A DNA stretch of 64,000 bases from Enterobacter asburiae. GTDB lineage: Bacteria > Pseudomonadota > Gammaproteobacteria > Enterobacterales > Enterobacteriaceae. How positions within the stretch are numbered: position 1 is the stretch's first letter; each line of letters begins with the position of its first letter. Under the pieces are notes generated by a model. It had not been told where the DNA came from and did not search any database. It saw only the letters and a list, made by a program, of their open reading frames with translations. A program made the position numbers and the translations under genes. Positions 38,628 through 52,854 of the stretch are shown in pieces. Location: the NCBI RefSeq assembly GCF_021440515.1, contig NZ_JAKCMV010000053.1, positions 1 to 64,000 on the forward strand. Direction: 5' to 3'.

Positions 38628-39785
38628 ATGGCTGGCTGGCATCTTGATACCAAAATGGCGCAGGATATCGTGGCGCGCACGATGCGCATCATCGATACCA
38701 ATATCAACGTAATGGATGCCCGTGGGCGCATTATTGGCAGCGGCGATCGTGAGCGCATTGGGGAATTGCACGAAGGTGCGCTGCTGGTGCTCTCTCAGGG
38801 ACGCGTGGTGGATATTGACGATGCGGTAGCCAAACACCTTCATGGCGTCCGCCAGGGCATTAACTTACCCCTGCGTCTGGAGGGCGAAATCGTCGGCGTG
38901 ATCGGCCTGACGGGTGAACCTGAATCGCTGCGTAAATACGGCGAGCTGGTGTGCATGACGGCGGAGATGATGCTGGAGCAGTCGCGCCTGATGCATCTGC
39001 TGGCCCAGGACAGCCGCCTGCGTGAAGAGCTGGTGATGAACCTGATCCAGGCAGAAGAACACACGCCCGCGTTGAGCGAATGGGCGCAGCGTCTGGGCAT
39101 CGACCTCAACCAGCCGCGCGTGGTCGCCGTGATTGAGGTGGACAGCGGCCAGCTCGGCGTCGACAGCGCGATGGCGGAGCTGCAACAGCTGCAAAACGCG
39201 CTCGCCACCCCGGAGCGTAACAACCTGGTGGCGATTGTGTCCCTGACCGAAATGGTCGTGCTGAAGCCCGCGCTGAATCAGTTTGGCCGCTGGGACGCGG
39301 AAGATCATCGCCGCCGCGTGGATCAGCTTATCGCGCGGATGAAAGAGAACGGCCAGCTGCGTTTTCGCGTCGCGCTGGGAAACTACTTCACCGGCCCCGG
39401 GAGCATCGCCCGTTCGTGGCGTACCGCGCGTACCACCATGATGGTGGGCAAACAGCGAATGCCGGAGAGCCGCAGCTATTTTTGCCAGGATCTGATGCTG
39501 CCGGTACTGCTCGACAGCCTGCGCGGCGGCTGGCAGGCCAACGAGCTGGCGCGTCCGCTGGTACGTCTGAAAGCGATGGACAACAACGGCCTGCTGCGCC
39601 GCACCCTACAGGCGTGGTTTCGCCATAACGTGCAGCCGCTGGCAACCTCGAAGGCGCTGTTTATTCACCGCAATACGCTGGAGTATCGGCTTAACCGGAT
39701 TTCAGAGCTGACGGGGCTGGATCTGGGGAATTTTGACGACAGGCTTTTGCTATACGTGGCGTTACAGCTGGATGAGCAGAGATAA
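38628..39785 (+). CDS. cdaR: Carbohydrate diacid regulator CdaR
   Basis: CdaR (SdaR), 385 residues, the activator of D-glucarate, D-galactarate and D-glycerate use in E. coli. The N-terminal sugar-diacid recognition domain (MAGWHLDTKMAQDIVARTMRI...) is followed by a GGDEF-like middle part and a C-terminal PucR-type helix-turn-helix (FIHRNTLEYRLNRISELTG). ATG 38628 is chosen over 38559: AGGAGGG stands before it and the length equals E. coli CdaR. Confidence 0.96.
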   Translation: MAGWHLDTKMAQDIVARTMRIIDTNINVMDARGRIIGSGDRERIGELHEGALLVLSQGRVVDIDDAVAKHLHGVRQGINLPLRLEGEIVGVIGLTGEPESLRKYGELVCMTAEMMLEQSRLMHLLAQDSRLREELVMNLIQAEEHTPALSEWAQRLGIDLNQPRVVAVIEVDSGQLGVDSAMAELQQLQNALATPERNNLVAIVSLTEMVVLKPALNQFGRWDAEDHRRRVDQLIARMKENGQLRFRVALGNYFTGPGSIARSWRTARTTMMVGKQRMPESRSYFCQDLMLPVLLDSLRGGWQANELARPLVRLKAMDNNGLLRRTLQAWFRHNVQPLATSKALFIHRNTLEYRLNRISELTGLDLGNFDDRLLLYVALQLDEQR

Positions 39786-39790
39786 GAATA

Positions 39791-39839
39791 TAACCCTCTC
39801 CCTGTGGGAGAGGGCCGGGGTGAGGGCATCAGGCCGCAC
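39791..39839 (+). repeat. Dispersed palindromic repeat, copy 3
   Basis: A 49-base copy with the perfect stem CCCTCTCCC / GGGAGAGGG (39794-39802 and 39806-39814, loop TGT), then GCCGGGGTGAGGGCA and ending CCGCAC. It occupies the 59-base gap between the convergent genes cdaR and yaeH, just as copy 2 occupies the fhuB-hemL gap. Confidence 0.88.
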
Positions 39840-39844
39840 CTAAC

Positions 39845-40234
39845 TTATTTGTTACGCGTTAACTTCTCAAGATCCGCTTCGATTTCGCTGATCTTATTGG
39901 TCACAACGCTTTCGAGATGACGCAGATCGTCAAGGATCTTACGCTTAAGATCGACCTCGGTACGATCGCGCTGGCAAATCTGATCGAGTTCATCAATCAC
40001 ATAGCGCAGGTTAGGGCTGATTTCCTGAACCTCTTTGTATCCCTGACCGACACCATCAGCCACAACGGTCTTACGCTGGCGTGGGTATTTAAACTTCACG
40101 CTTTTAGCGAAAAACTCTCCTTTGTCCTTGTGAAAATAGATTTTCAGAATATCGTTGTTCGCTTCCTGACGGAGGCTATAACGATCAATTTCATCAGGAT
40201 TGGTAATGCCCAGACTTTTCAGATTATCGTACAT
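39845..40234 (-). CDS. yaeH: UPF0325 family protein YaeH
   Basis: A 129-residue charged cytoplasmic protein of unknown function, conserved in enterobacteria between cdaR and dapD. It has no membrane segment; the C-terminal third is strongly helical and Glu/Lys-rich ([24 protein letters not shown]), suggesting a coiled coil. No catalytic motif is visible. Confidence 0.9.
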   Translation of the reverse strand: MYDNLKSLGITNPDEIDRYSLRQEANNDILKIYFHKDKGEFFAKSVKFKYPRQRKTVVADGVGQGYKEVQEISPNLRYVIDELDQICQRDRTEVDLKRKILDDLRHLESVVTNKISEIEADLEKLTRNK

Positions 40235-40307
40235 AGCGGTACCTTTGAGCTCAACATAACCTTTGAATAATTAACGAAAAAATCTATTTTCGCCACCATC
40301 AGATATA

Positions 40308-40338
40308 AAAAAAGCGGGGTTGCCCCCGCTTTTTGTTA
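40308..40338 (-). terminator. Terminator of dapD
   Basis: The stem AAAGCGGGG / CCCCGCTTT with a four-base loop lies just after dapD and is flanked by A and T runs on both sides, so on the minus strand it ends in a T run. It separates dapD from yaeH. Confidence 0.9.
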
Positions 40339-40345
40339 TACCCGA

Positions 40346-41170
40346 TTAGTCGATGGTGCGCAGCAGTTCGTTGATGCCCACTTTGCCACGCGTTTTCGCG
40401 TCGACTTTCTTCACAATCACCGCACAGTACAGGCTGTATTTGCCATCTTTCGACGGCAGGTTGCCGGATACCACCACGGAGCCAGCCGGAACGCGGCCGT
40501 AATGCACTTCGCCGGTTTCGCGGTCGTAAATACGGGTGCTCTGGCCGATGTAAACGCCCATAGAGATCACGGAGCCTTCTTCGACGATCACGCCTTCAAC
40601 CACTTCGGAGCGTGCGCCGATGAAGCAGTTGTCTTCAATGATGGTCGGGTTAGCCTGGAGTGGCTCCAGAACGCCGCCGATGCCGACGCCGCCGGACAGG
40701 TGAACGTTTTTACCGATCTGCGCGCAAGAACCCACGGTCGCCCAGGTGTCTACCATGGTGCCTTCATCCACGTAAGCACCGATGTTGACGTAGGATGGCA
40801 TCAGCACGGTGTTACGCGCGATGAATGCGCCCTGGCGAACTGCCGCAGGCGGCACTACGCGGAAACCTTCTTTCTGGAAACGCGCTTCGTCGTAATCGGC
40901 AAATTTCATCGGCACTTTATCGAAGTAGCGGCTTTCTGCTCCGTCGATAACCTGGTTATCGTTGATACGGAAAGAGAGCAGCACGGCCTTTTTCAGCCAC
41001 TGATGAGTTACCCACTGACCGTCGATTTTCTCAGCCACACGCAGTGCGCCGGAATCCAGAAGAGAAATCACCTGGTTTACGGCTTCACGGGTAACGGTAT
41101 CCACATTTGCCGGAGTGATCTCGGCGCGGCGCTCAAAAGCGGACTCAATAACGTTCTGTAACTGCTGCAT
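40346..41170 (-). CDS. dapD: Tetrahydrodipicolinate N-succinyltransferase
   Basis: DapD, 274 residues, succinylates tetrahydrodipicolinate in the lysine/diaminopimelate pathway. An N-terminal helical domain is followed by a left-handed beta helix with hexapeptide repeats ([38 protein letters not shown]) and a C-terminal tail. ATG 41170 follows glnD by 32 bases on the same strand. Confidence 0.97.
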   Translation of the reverse strand: MQQLQNVIESAFERRAEITPANVDTVTREAVNQVISLLDSGALRVAEKIDGQWVTHQWLKKAVLLSFRINDNQVIDGAESRYFDKVPMKFADYDEARFQKEGFRVVPPAAVRQGAFIARNTVLMPSYVNIGAYVDEGTMVDTWATVGSCAQIGKNVHLSGGVGIGGVLEPLQANPTIIEDNCFIGARSEVVEGVIVEEGSVISMGVYIGQSTRIYDRETGEVHYGRVPAGSVVVSGNLPSKDGKYSLYCAVIVKKVDAKTRGKVGINELLRTID

Positions 41171-41202
41171 TGTTTACTCTTTCCATTTCACTAAAAAAAA
41201 CG

Positions 41203-44735
<3,533 letters not shown>

Positions 44736-44856
44736 GTAATCTGTCCATCGGTGTCGATTTTTTCGACAATACTAGTCTGAGTGCCGTTAATGGTATCAGT
44801 CAGGCGCACCCCGTGCCAAATTGAGAATCATTAGCAGCACACTCCGCCAACAACTG

Positions 44857-44886
44857 TTGGTTTCCGACGGCGTTTTGTGGTATAAA
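44857..44886 (+). promoter_or_regulatory. Candidate rpsB promoter
   Basis: TTGGTT (44857-44862) and TATAAA (44881-44886), 18 bases apart, precede a GC-rich discriminator GCGCGCCGG. Such a discriminator is typical of ribosomal-protein promoters under stringent (ppGpp/DksA) control. The TATAAAGCGCGCCGG stretch is shared with E. coli rpsB as I recall it. Confidence 0.65.
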
Positions 44887-44959
44887 GCGCGCCGGACTTC
44901 CGATCCATTTCATATACACAGTATGGACGGAGGCGACAAATCTCACTTTGTGTAATAAC

Positions 44960-45781
<822 letters not shown>

Positions 45782-45815
45782 TAAGGCGACACCCCTTATT
45801 AGTACCGTGTATGAA

Positions 45816-45843
45816 TAGGGGCCAATTATCGGCCCCTTTTTTC
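45816..45843 (+). terminator. Attenuating hairpin between rpsB and tsf
   Basis: The stem AGGGGCC / GGCCCCT (45817-45823 and 45831-45837) with a seven-base loop and a six-T tail has the form of an intrinsic terminator inside the rpsB-tsf operon; partial read-through would set the ratio of S2 to EF-Ts. Confidence 0.87.
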
Positions 45844-45898
45844 AATTTATACTGTTTGGCTTCTGGCCGGGCAGTTCACATCTCCCGAGGATTTAAGA

Positions 45899-46750
45899 AT
45901 GGCTGAAATTACCGCATCCCTGGTAAAAGAGCTGCGTGAGCGTACTGGCGCAGGCATGATGGATTGCAAAAAAGCGCTGACTGAAGCGAACGGCGACATC
46001 GAGCTGGCAATCGAAAACATGCGTAAATCCGGTGCGATCAAAGCAGCTAAAAAAGCAGGCAACGTTGCTGCTGACGGCGTGATCATCACCAAGATCGACG
46101 GCAACTACGGCATCATTCTGGAAGTTAACTGCCAGACTGACTTCGTAGCAAAAGATGGCGGTTTCCAGGCATTTGCGAACAAAGTTCTGGACGCAGCTGT
46201 TGCTGGCAAAATCACTGACGTTGAAGTTCTGAAAGCACAGTTCGAAGAAGAACGTGTTGCTCTGGTTGCTAAAATCGGTGAGAACATCAACATCCGTCGC
46301 GTATCTTCTCTGGAAGGTGACGTTCTGGGTTCATACCAGCACGGCGCACGTATCGGTGTTCTGGTTGCGGCTAAAGGCGCTGACGAAGAGCTGGTTAAAC
46401 AGCTGGCAATGCACATCGCTGCAAGCAAGCCAGAATTCGTTAAGCCAGAAGACGTGTCTGCTGAAGTGGTAGAGAAAGAGTACCAGGTTCAGCTGGACAT
46501 CGCGATGCAGTCTGGTAAGCCAAAAGAAATCGCAGAGAAAATGGTTGAAGGCCGCATGAAGAAATTCACCGGCGAAGTTTCTCTGACTGGCCAGCCTTTC
46601 GTAATGGATCCAAGCAAGTCTGTTGCTCAGCTGCTGAAAGAGCACAACGCTGACGTAACTGGCTTCATCCGCTTCGAAGTGGGCGAAGGCATCGAGAAAG
46701 TTGAGACTGACTTCGCAGCAGAAGTTGCTGCAATGTCCAAGCAGTCTTAA
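45899..46750 (+). CDS. tsf: Elongation factor Ts
   Basis: EF-Ts, 283 residues, the nucleotide exchange factor for EF-Tu. The UBA-like N-terminal domain ([20 protein letters not shown]) is followed by the TDFVAKD motif, which inserts into EF-Tu, and by the core subdomains and coiled coil. Codon use is strongly biased. A clear terminator follows. Confidence 0.98.
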   Translation: MAEITASLVKELRERTGAGMMDCKKALTEANGDIELAIENMRKSGAIKAAKKAGNVAADGVIITKIDGNYGIILEVNCQTDFVAKDGGFQAFANKVLDAAVAGKITDVEVLKAQFEEERVALVAKIGENINIRRVSSLEGDVLGSYQHGARIGVLVAAKGADEELVKQLAMHIAASKPEFVKPEDVSAEVVEKEYQVQLDIAMQSGKPKEIAEKMVEGRMKKFTGEVSLTGQPFVMDPSKSVAQLLKEHNADVTGFIRFEVGEGIEKVETDFAAEVAAMSKQS

Positions 46751-46756
46751 TGATGA

Positions 46757-46787
46757 AAAAGGAGCCGCCTGAGGGCGGCTTCTTTTT
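46757..46787 (+). terminator. Terminator of tsf
   Basis: The stem AGCCGCC / GGCGGCT (46763-46769 and 46774-46780), four-base loop, flanked by A5 and TCTTTTT. Confidence 0.92.
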
Positions 46788-46899
46788 GTCACCCGTCACA
46801 TCAAATCAGACAGGCTCCCTATCTCTGTGCTGATATGCGACATATGATGTCGCCAGAATTAACCCCCATCTTAATCGTTGACAGTCTCAGGAAAGAAAC

Positions 46900-47625
46900 A
46901 TGGCTACCAATGCAAAACCCGTGTACAAACGCATTCTGCTTAAGCTGAGTGGCGAAGCGCTGCAAGGATCCGAAGGCTTCGGTATTGACGCAAGCATCCT
47001 TGATCGCATGGCACAGGAAATCAAAGAACTGGTCGAACTGGGTATTCAGGTTGGCGTGGTCATTGGCGGTGGCAACCTTTTCCGTGGTGCTGGTCTGGCG
47101 AAAGCGGGGATGAACCGCGTTGTGGGCGACCACATGGGGATGCTGGCAACCGTAATGAATGGCCTGGCGATGCGTGATGCGCTCCATCGCGCCTATGTGA
47201 ACGCCCGCCTGATGTCCGCAATTCCTCTGAATGGCGTTTGCGATAACTACAGCTGGGCAGAAGCTATCAGCCTGCTGCGCAACAACCGCGTGGTGATCCT
47301 CTCCGCCGGTACGGGTAACCCGTTCTTTACTACCGATTCCGCCGCCTGCCTGCGCGGTATCGAAATCGAAGCCGATGTGGTGCTGAAAGCGACCAAAGTT
47401 GACGGCGTGTTTACTGCCGACCCGGCAAAAGATCCGTCTGCCACCATGTACGATCAGCTGACCTACAGCGAAGTGCTGGATAAAGAGCTGAAAGTGATGG
47501 ATCTTGCCGCCTTCACGCTGGCTCGCGACCACAAACTGCCGATCCGTGTCTTCAACATGAACAAGCCTGGCGCGCTGCGTCGCGTCGTTATGGGCGAAAA
47601 AGAAGGCACTTTGATCACGGAATAA
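46900..47625 (+). CDS. pyrH: UMP kinase
   Basis: PyrH, 241 residues, a hexameric amino-acid-kinase-fold enzyme making UDP from UMP; UTP inhibits and GTP activates it. [13 protein letters not shown] is the N-terminal phosphate-binding motif; [20 protein letters not shown] and [15 protein letters not shown] contact UMP and ATP. AGGAAAG precedes ATG 46900. Confidence 0.98.
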   Translation: MATNAKPVYKRILLKLSGEALQGSEGFGIDASILDRMAQEIKELVELGIQVGVVIGGGNLFRGAGLAKAGMNRVVGDHMGMLATVMNGLAMRDALHRAYVNARLMSAIPLNGVCDNYSWAEAISLLRNNRVVILSAGTGNPFFTTDSAACLRGIEIEADVVLKATKVDGVFTADPAKDPSATMYDQLTYSEVLDKELKVMDLAAFTLARDHKLPIRVFNMNKPGALRRVVMGEKEGTLITE

Positions 47626-47793
47626 TTTCCGTTGACGATAAATACAGGTAAGATTCCGCTTTATTTTGTAGTGGTATCTTACCCGGACGCGCCTTTGGCG
47701 TTGTCATGAATTAAACGCGACTATACTTAGCACACCTGTAGCAGCTGTGCTGGCGGATAGTCTGCCTGAGACAAGTTTTCAAGGATCCGTAAC

Positions 47794-48351
47794 GTGATTA
47801 ACGACATCAGAAAAGATGCAGAAGTACGCATGGAAAAATGCGTAGAAGCGTTCAAAAACCAAATCAGCAAAATTCGTACCGGCCGTGCTTCCCCAAGCCT
47901 GCTGGATGGCATCGTTGTGGAATACTACGGCACGCCAACCCCGCTGCGTCAGCTGGCTAACGTCACCGTTGAAGATACCCGTACGCTGAAAATCAACGTA
48001 TTCGACCGTTCTATGGGTCCTGCCGTTGAGAAAGCGATCATGGCGTCCGACCTGGGCCTGAACCCAAGCTCTGCCGGCACTGATATTCGCGTTCCGCTGC
48101 CTCCGCTGACCGAAGAGCGTCGTAAAGACCTGATCAAAGTGGTGCGTGGTGAAGCCGAGCAGGGTCGTGTCTCCGTGCGTAACGTGCGTCGCGATGCGAA
48201 CGATAAAGTGAAAGCCCTGCTGAAAGACAAAGAGATCAGCGAAGACGACGATCGTCGTTCCCAGGACGACGTGCAGAAAATGACTGACGCCGCTATCAAG
48301 AAAATTGACGCGGCGCTGGCAGAAAAAGAAGCGGAACTGATGCAGTTCTGA
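47794..48351 (+). CDS. frr: Ribosome recycling factor
   Basis: RRF, 185 residues, splits post-termination ribosomes together with EF-G. Signature [19 protein letters not shown] and a C-terminal half of long charged helices ([20 protein letters not shown]). The start codon is GTG 47794 with AAGGA upstream. A GC-rich hairpin (AACGCCG / CGGCGTT, 48371-48408) after the gene, followed by TTGCTTTT, is its probable terminator. Confidence 0.97.
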   Translation: MINDIRKDAEVRMEKCVEAFKNQISKIRTGRASPSLLDGIVVEYYGTPTPLRQLANVTVEDTRTLKINVFDRSMGPAVEKAIMASDLGLNPSSAGTDIRVPLPPLTEERRKDLIKVVRGEAEQGRVSVRNVRRDANDKVKALLKDKEISEDDDRRSQDDVQKMTDAAIKKIDAALAEKEAELMQF

Positions 48352-48370
48352 TTTCTGTCGTAAACTGATA

Positions 48371-48415
48371 AACGCCGTTCAGAGAGCCTTTGGCTTGCTG
48401 GCGGCGTTTTGCTTT
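48371..48415 (+). terminator. Probable terminator of frr
   Basis: AACGCCG (48371-48377) pairs with CGGCGTT (48402-48408) around a 24-base loop that can fold further, followed by TTGCTTTT. The large loop makes it less certain than the others. Confidence 0.6.
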
Positions 48416-48444
48416 TATCTGGTCTAACTTTCTCCGGGCATCTC

Positions 48445-49644
48445 ATGAAGCATTTAACTCTCCTTGGCTCAACGGGCTCTATAGGTTGCAGCACTCTCGA
48501 CGTTGTTCGCCATAATCCTGACCTCTATACCGTGACGGCTCTCGTGGCTGGAAAGAACGTGCAGCGCATGGTAGAGCAGTGTCTGGAGTTTTCGCCTCGC
48601 TACGCGGTCATGGATGATGAGAACAGCGCGCGCCAGGTTAAAGCGTACCTCTCTGAGAAAGGCAGCCGCACGGAAGTGTTGAGCGGTCAAAAGGCGGCCT
48701 GCGAAATGGCGGCATTGAGCGAGGTCGATCAGGTGATGGCGGCAATCGTCGGGGCGGCGGGTCTTCTGCCGACGCTTGCCGCTATTGATGCCGGTAAAAC
48801 GGTGCTGCTGGCCAACAAAGAGTCTCTGGTGACCTGCGGACGCCTGTTCATGGAAGCGGTGAAGCAGCGCGGGGCGCGGTTGTTGCCCGTAGATAGCGAG
48901 CACAACGCGATTTTTCAGAGTTTACCCCAACCCTTTCAACAGAACCTGGGGTACGCTGACCTGGAGCAAAATGGCGTGGTATCCATTCTGCTTACCGGGT
49001 CTGGTGGCCCGTTCCGTGAAACGCCGCTGACTGAACTGAGCGCAATGACGCCGGATCAGGCGTGTCGTCATCCGAACTGGTCGATGGGGCGTAAGATCTC
49101 CGTTGATTCCGCCACCATGATGAATAAAGGTCTGGAATACATTGAAGCCCGCTGGCTGTTTAACGCGTCGGCGAAACAGATGGAAGTGCTGATCCACCCG
49201 CAGTCGGTGATTCATTCGATGGTGCGATATCAGGACGGTAGCGTGCTGGCACAGCTGGGTGAGCCGGACATGCGAACCCCTATCGCGCACACCATGGCGT
49301 GGCCAAACCGGGTGAAATCAGGCGTGAAGCCGCTCGATTTTTGCAAGCTGAGTTCGCTGACGTTCAGTGAGCCTGACTACGACCGTTATCCGTGTCTGAA
49401 GCTTGCGATGACGGCCTTCGATCGGGGACAGGCGGCAACGACGGCACTTAACGCAGCCAATGAGATTACCGTTGAGGCATTTCTGAATCAGCAAATCCGC
49501 TTTACCGATATTGCGGCACTGAATTTGTCGGTGCTGGACATGATGGATTTGCGTGAACCACAGAGCGTGGAAGAGGTGCTGGCGGTGGATGAACGGGCGC
49601 GTATTATTGCACGTAAACAGGTGACGCATCTCGCAAGCTGGTGA
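48445..49644 (+). CDS. dxr: 1-deoxy-D-xylulose 5-phosphate reductoisomerase
   Basis: Dxr (IspC), 399 residues, the NADPH enzyme converting DXP to MEP, the fosmidomycin target. The Rossmann motif [15 protein letters not shown], the NKESLVTCG motif, metal ligands in [11 protein letters not shown] and [11 protein letters not shown], and the substrate loop [12 protein letters not shown] are all present. ATG 48445 (MKHLTLLGS) is chosen; the frame is open to 48409. Confidence 0.97.
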   Translation: MKHLTLLGSTGSIGCSTLDVVRHNPDLYTVTALVAGKNVQRMVEQCLEFSPRYAVMDDENSARQVKAYLSEKGSRTEVLSGQKAACEMAALSEVDQVMAAIVGAAGLLPTLAAIDAGKTVLLANKESLVTCGRLFMEAVKQRGARLLPVDSEHNAIFQSLPQPFQQNLGYADLEQNGVVSILLTGSGGPFRETPLTELSAMTPDQACRHPNWSMGRKISVDSATMMNKGLEYIEARWLFNASAKQMEVLIHPQSVIHSMVRYQDGSVLAQLGEPDMRTPIAHTMAWPNRVKSGVKPLDFCKLSSLTFSEPDYDRYPCLKLAMTAFDRGQAATTALNAANEITVEAFLNQQIRFTDIAALNLSVLDMMDLREPQSVEEVLAVDERARIIARKQVTHLASW

Positions 49645-49743
49645 TAAACCAACCAGTAGTCGTCGTGCCATTTGTTAGCGTAGGGCTTCAGTGATATAGT
49701 CTGCGCCACCTGATCGCAGGTATTTGGCTTTATGTGGTCAGGT

Positions 49744-49770
49744 AAGCCGTGGTTTGACACGGCTTTTTTA
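49744..49770 (+). terminator. Terminator between dxr and uppS
   Basis: The stem AAGCCGTG / CACGGCTT (49744-49751 and 49758-49765) with a six-base loop and a T run lies about 100 bases after dxr and 60 before uppS. Confidence 0.88.
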
Positions 49771-49830
49771 TGTTTAGGCTTCAGTATTCCTGAGTACCGT
49801 TAAATCCTTTTCAGGGACTAAAAACGCGTT

Positions 49831-50589
49831 ATGTTGTCTGCGAATCAACCAATAAGCGAAAACTTGCCAGCTCATGGCTGCCGTCATGTAGCAATCATCA
49901 TGGATGGCAACGGCCGCTGGGCGAAAAGACAAGGGAAGATACGAGCCTTTGGGCATAAAGCTGGGGCGAAATCCGTTCGCCGCGCCGTTTCTTTTGCCGC
50001 CAATAACGGCATTGATGCGTTAACGCTCTATGCTTTTAGCAGTGAAAACTGGAACCGACCTGCGCAGGAAGTGACTGCGTTGATGGAATTGTTCGTGTGG
50101 GCGCTCGACAGCGAAGTAAAAAGCCTGCACCGCCACAACGTCCGTCTGCGTATCATCGGTGAAACCAGTCGTTTTAACTCACGTTTGCAGGAACGGATTC
50201 GTAAAGCAGAAGCGTTGACGGAAAATAATACCGGTCTGACGCTCAATATCGCGGCGAATTACGGCGGACGCTGGGATATTATCCAGGGCGTTCGGCATCT
50301 GGCCGAACAGGTTCAGGAAGGGCTGTTGAGACCCGACCAGATTGATGAAGAGGCGCTGGGTCAGCAAATCTGCATGAATGAACTGGCTCCCGTGGATTTG
50401 GTAATTAGGACAGGGGGAGAACACCGCATAAGTAACTTTTTGCTTTGGCAAATCGCCTATGCCGAACTTTACTTTACTGATGTTCTTTGGCCCGATTTTG
50501 ATGAACAAGACTTTGAAGGTGCGCTTCATGCCTTTGCCAACCGAGAGCGTCGTTTCGGCGGTACAGAGCCTGGTGGCGACAAAGCCTGA
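49831..50589 (+). CDS. uppS: Undecaprenyl diphosphate synthase
   Basis: UppS (IspU), 252 residues, a cis-prenyltransferase making the C55 lipid carrier for cell-wall synthesis. The catalytic Asp25 is in IIMDGNGRWAKRQGK. Further conserved blocks are YAFSSENWNRP, LNIAANYGGRWDI and RTGGEHRISNFLLWQIAYAEL. It starts the run uppS-cdsA-rseP-bamA-skp-lpxD-fabZ-lpxA-lpxB. Confidence 0.97.
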   Translation: MLSANQPISENLPAHGCRHVAIIMDGNGRWAKRQGKIRAFGHKAGAKSVRRAVSFAANNGIDALTLYAFSSENWNRPAQEVTALMELFVWALDSEVKSLHRHNVRLRIIGETSRFNSRLQERIRKAEALTENNTGLTLNIAANYGGRWDIIQGVRHLAEQVQEGLLRPDQIDEEALGQQICMNELAPVDLVIRTGGEHRISNFLLWQIAYAELYFTDVLWPDFDEQDFEGALHAFANRERRFGGTEPGGDKA

Positions 50590-50601
50590 TGGGGGTAGCT
50601 T

Positions 50602-51459
50602 TTGCTGAAGTATCGCCTGATTTCCGCTTTTGTATTAATACCCATTGTCATTGCGGCGCTGTTTTTACTGCCTCCAGTGGGATTCGCTATTGTCACGCTG
50701 GTGGTGTGCATGCTCGCCGCGTGGGAATGGGGACAGTTTAGCGGCTTTACCTCGCGTACGCAGCGGGTATGGCTGGCGGTGCTCTGTGGCTTAATCCTGG
50801 CCCTGATGCTGTTTACTTTGCCTGAATATCACCATGATATTCATCAACCGCTGGTAGCTGGCGCACTGTGGGTGTCGTTAGGCTGGTGGGTTGCAGCGCT
50901 GTTGCTGGTGCTTTTTTATCCAGGCTCGGCGGCGCTGTGGCGTAACTCTAAAATCTTACGCCTGATTTTCGGTCTGCTCACCATTATTCCCTTTTTCTGG
51001 GGAATGCTCGCGCTGCGCGCGTGGCACTATGATGACAACCACTACAGCGGTGCATTGTGGCTGCTCTACGTGATGATCCTCGTCTGGGGAGCTGACTCCG
51101 GTGCTTATATGTTTGGTAAACTGTTTGGCAAACATAAGCTCGCACCGAAAGTTTCTCCGGGAAAAACCTGGCAAGGATTCATTGGCGGCCTGTTTACAGC
51201 AGCGATTATCTCCTGGGGCTACGGCGTCTGGGCGAATCTTGAAGTTGCACCGTCAACGCTGCTGGTATGCTCTATTTTCGCTGCGCTGGCCTCTGTTCTT
51301 GGTGATTTAACCGAGAGCATGTTTAAGCGCGAAGCAGGGATTAAAGATAGTGGTCACCTTATACCAGGACATGGCGGTATACTGGATCGCATTGACAGTC
51401 TGACAGCGGCTGTTCCAGTGTTTGCTTGCCTGCTTTTACTGGTATTCGGGACGATTTAA
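50602..51459 (+). CDS. cdsA: Phosphatidate cytidylyltransferase
   Basis: CdsA, 285 residues, makes CDP-diacylglycerol, the precursor of all membrane phospholipids. It has several membrane helices and the C-terminal signature [18 protein letters not shown]. The start codon is TTG 50602, as in E. coli; the first in-frame ATG would cut away conserved sequence. GGGGG lies a few bases upstream. Confidence 0.95.
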   Translation: MLKYRLISAFVLIPIVIAALFLLPPVGFAIVTLVVCMLAAWEWGQFSGFTSRTQRVWLAVLCGLILALMLFTLPEYHHDIHQPLVAGALWVSLGWWVAALLLVLFYPGSAALWRNSKILRLIFGLLTIIPFFWGMLALRAWHYDDNHYSGALWLLYVMILVWGADSGAYMFGKLFGKHKLAPKVSPGKTWQGFIGGLFTAAIISWGYGVWANLEVAPSTLLVCSIFAALASVLGDLTESMFKREAGIKDSGHLIPGHGGILDRIDSLTAAVPVFACLLLLVFGTI

Positions 51460-51470
51460 CGGAAGGTTTT

Positions 51471-52823
51471 ATGCTGAGCATTCTCTGGAATCTGGCGGCG
51501 TTCATTGTTGCACTGGGTGTACTGATTACCGTGCATGAATTTGGCCATTTCTGGGTTGCTCGGCGCTGCGGTGTGCGGGTAGAGCGATTCTCCATCGGAT
51601 TTGGTAAATCGCTCTGGAAGCGCACCGACAAGCGTGGCACCGAGTTTGTCATCGCACTCATTCCTCTGGGCGGCTATGTCAAAATGCTCGACGAACGCGT
51701 TGAGCCGGTTGCCCCTGAACTTCGACACAGCGCGTTTAACAACAAAACCGTTGGGCAACGCGCCGCCATCATTGCTGCCGGACCGGTAGCCAATTTCATC
51801 TTCGCTATCTTCGCCTACTGGCTGGTGTTTATCATCGGCGTCCCTGGCGTACGCCCGGTTGTGGGTGAAATTGCCCCTGACTCCATCGCGGCGAGTGCGC
51901 AAATTATGCCGGGGATGGAACTTAAAGCGATTGACGGTATCGAAACCCCTGATTGGGATGCCGTGCGACTGCAACTGGTAGCGAAAATCGGCGACGAGCA
52001 GACCACCGTCAGCGTGTCGCCGTTCGGTGCTGACCAGCGGCAAGAGAAAGTTCTGGATTTACGCCACTGGCGTTTCGAGCCTGACAAAGAAGATCCGGTT
52101 TCATCACTGGGGATTCGACCGCGCGGCGCGCAGATCGAACCGGTATTAGCCGAAGTACAGGCGAACTCGGCGGCGAGTAAAGCGGGTTTGCAAGCGGGCG
52201 ACAGGATCGTTAAAGTCGATGGTCAACCATTAACACAATGGATGACCTTTGTTAATCTGGTGCGCGATAATCCAGGTACGTCACTCGCACTGGACGTTGA
52301 AAGGCAGGGGAGTCCGCTCTCACTGACGCTAATCCCGGATACCAAATCGGGCGGCGGAAAGGCGGAAGGTTTTGCTGGCGTAGTGCCGAAAGTGATCCCA
52401 CTGCCAGATGAGTACAAGACAATACGCCAGTATGGGCCGTTTAGCGCCATCCTTGAAGCCACGGATAAAACATGGCAACTGATGAAGCTAACGGTCAACA
52501 TGTTGGGGAAATTGATAACCGGTGATGTGAAACTGAACAACCTCAGTGGGCCTATTTCGATAGCTCAGGGGGCTGGGATGTCAGCGGAATTCGGGGTGAT
52601 TTACTATCTCATGTTTCTCGCGCTCATTAGCGTGAACCTCGGGATAATCAACCTGTTCCCGCTTCCCGTATTAGACGGGGGTCATCTGCTGTTTTTGGCG
52701 ATTGAAAAGCTAAAAGGCGGACCGGTATCCGAGCGAGTTCAAGACTTTAGTTATCGCATTGGCTCGATTTTGCTGGTGCTGTTAATGGGGCTTGCACTTT
52801 TCAATGATTTCTCTCGGTTGTAA
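51471..52823 (+). CDS. rseP: Sigma-E regulator protease RseP
   Basis: RseP, 450 residues, an intramembrane zinc metalloprotease that cuts RseA to release sigma-E. The zinc site is HEFGH (residues 22-26), with the third ligand in LPVLDGGH near the C-terminus. Two PDZ domains lie between. ATG 51471 ([12 protein letters not shown]) follows GGAAGG and gives exactly the E. coli length; the frame is open upstream within cdsA. In this window it functions upstream of degP control. Confidence 0.97.
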   Translation: MLSILWNLAAFIVALGVLITVHEFGHFWVARRCGVRVERFSIGFGKSLWKRTDKRGTEFVIALIPLGGYVKMLDERVEPVAPELRHSAFNNKTVGQRAAIIAAGPVANFIFAIFAYWLVFIIGVPGVRPVVGEIAPDSIAASAQIMPGMELKAIDGIETPDWDAVRLQLVAKIGDEQTTVSVSPFGADQRQEKVLDLRHWRFEPDKEDPVSSLGIRPRGAQIEPVLAEVQANSAASKAGLQAGDRIVKVDGQPLTQWMTFVNLVRDNPGTSLALDVERQGSPLSLTLIPDTKSGGGKAEGFAGVVPKVIPLPDEYKTIRQYGPFSAILEATDKTWQLMKLTVNMLGKLITGDVKLNNLSGPISIAQGAGMSAEFGVIYYLMFLALISVNLGIINLFPLPVLDGGHLLFLAIEKLKGGPVSERVQDFSYRIGSILLVLLMGLALFNDFSRL

Positions 52824-52854
52824 GAGAGTTAGTTAGGAAGAACGCATAATAACG

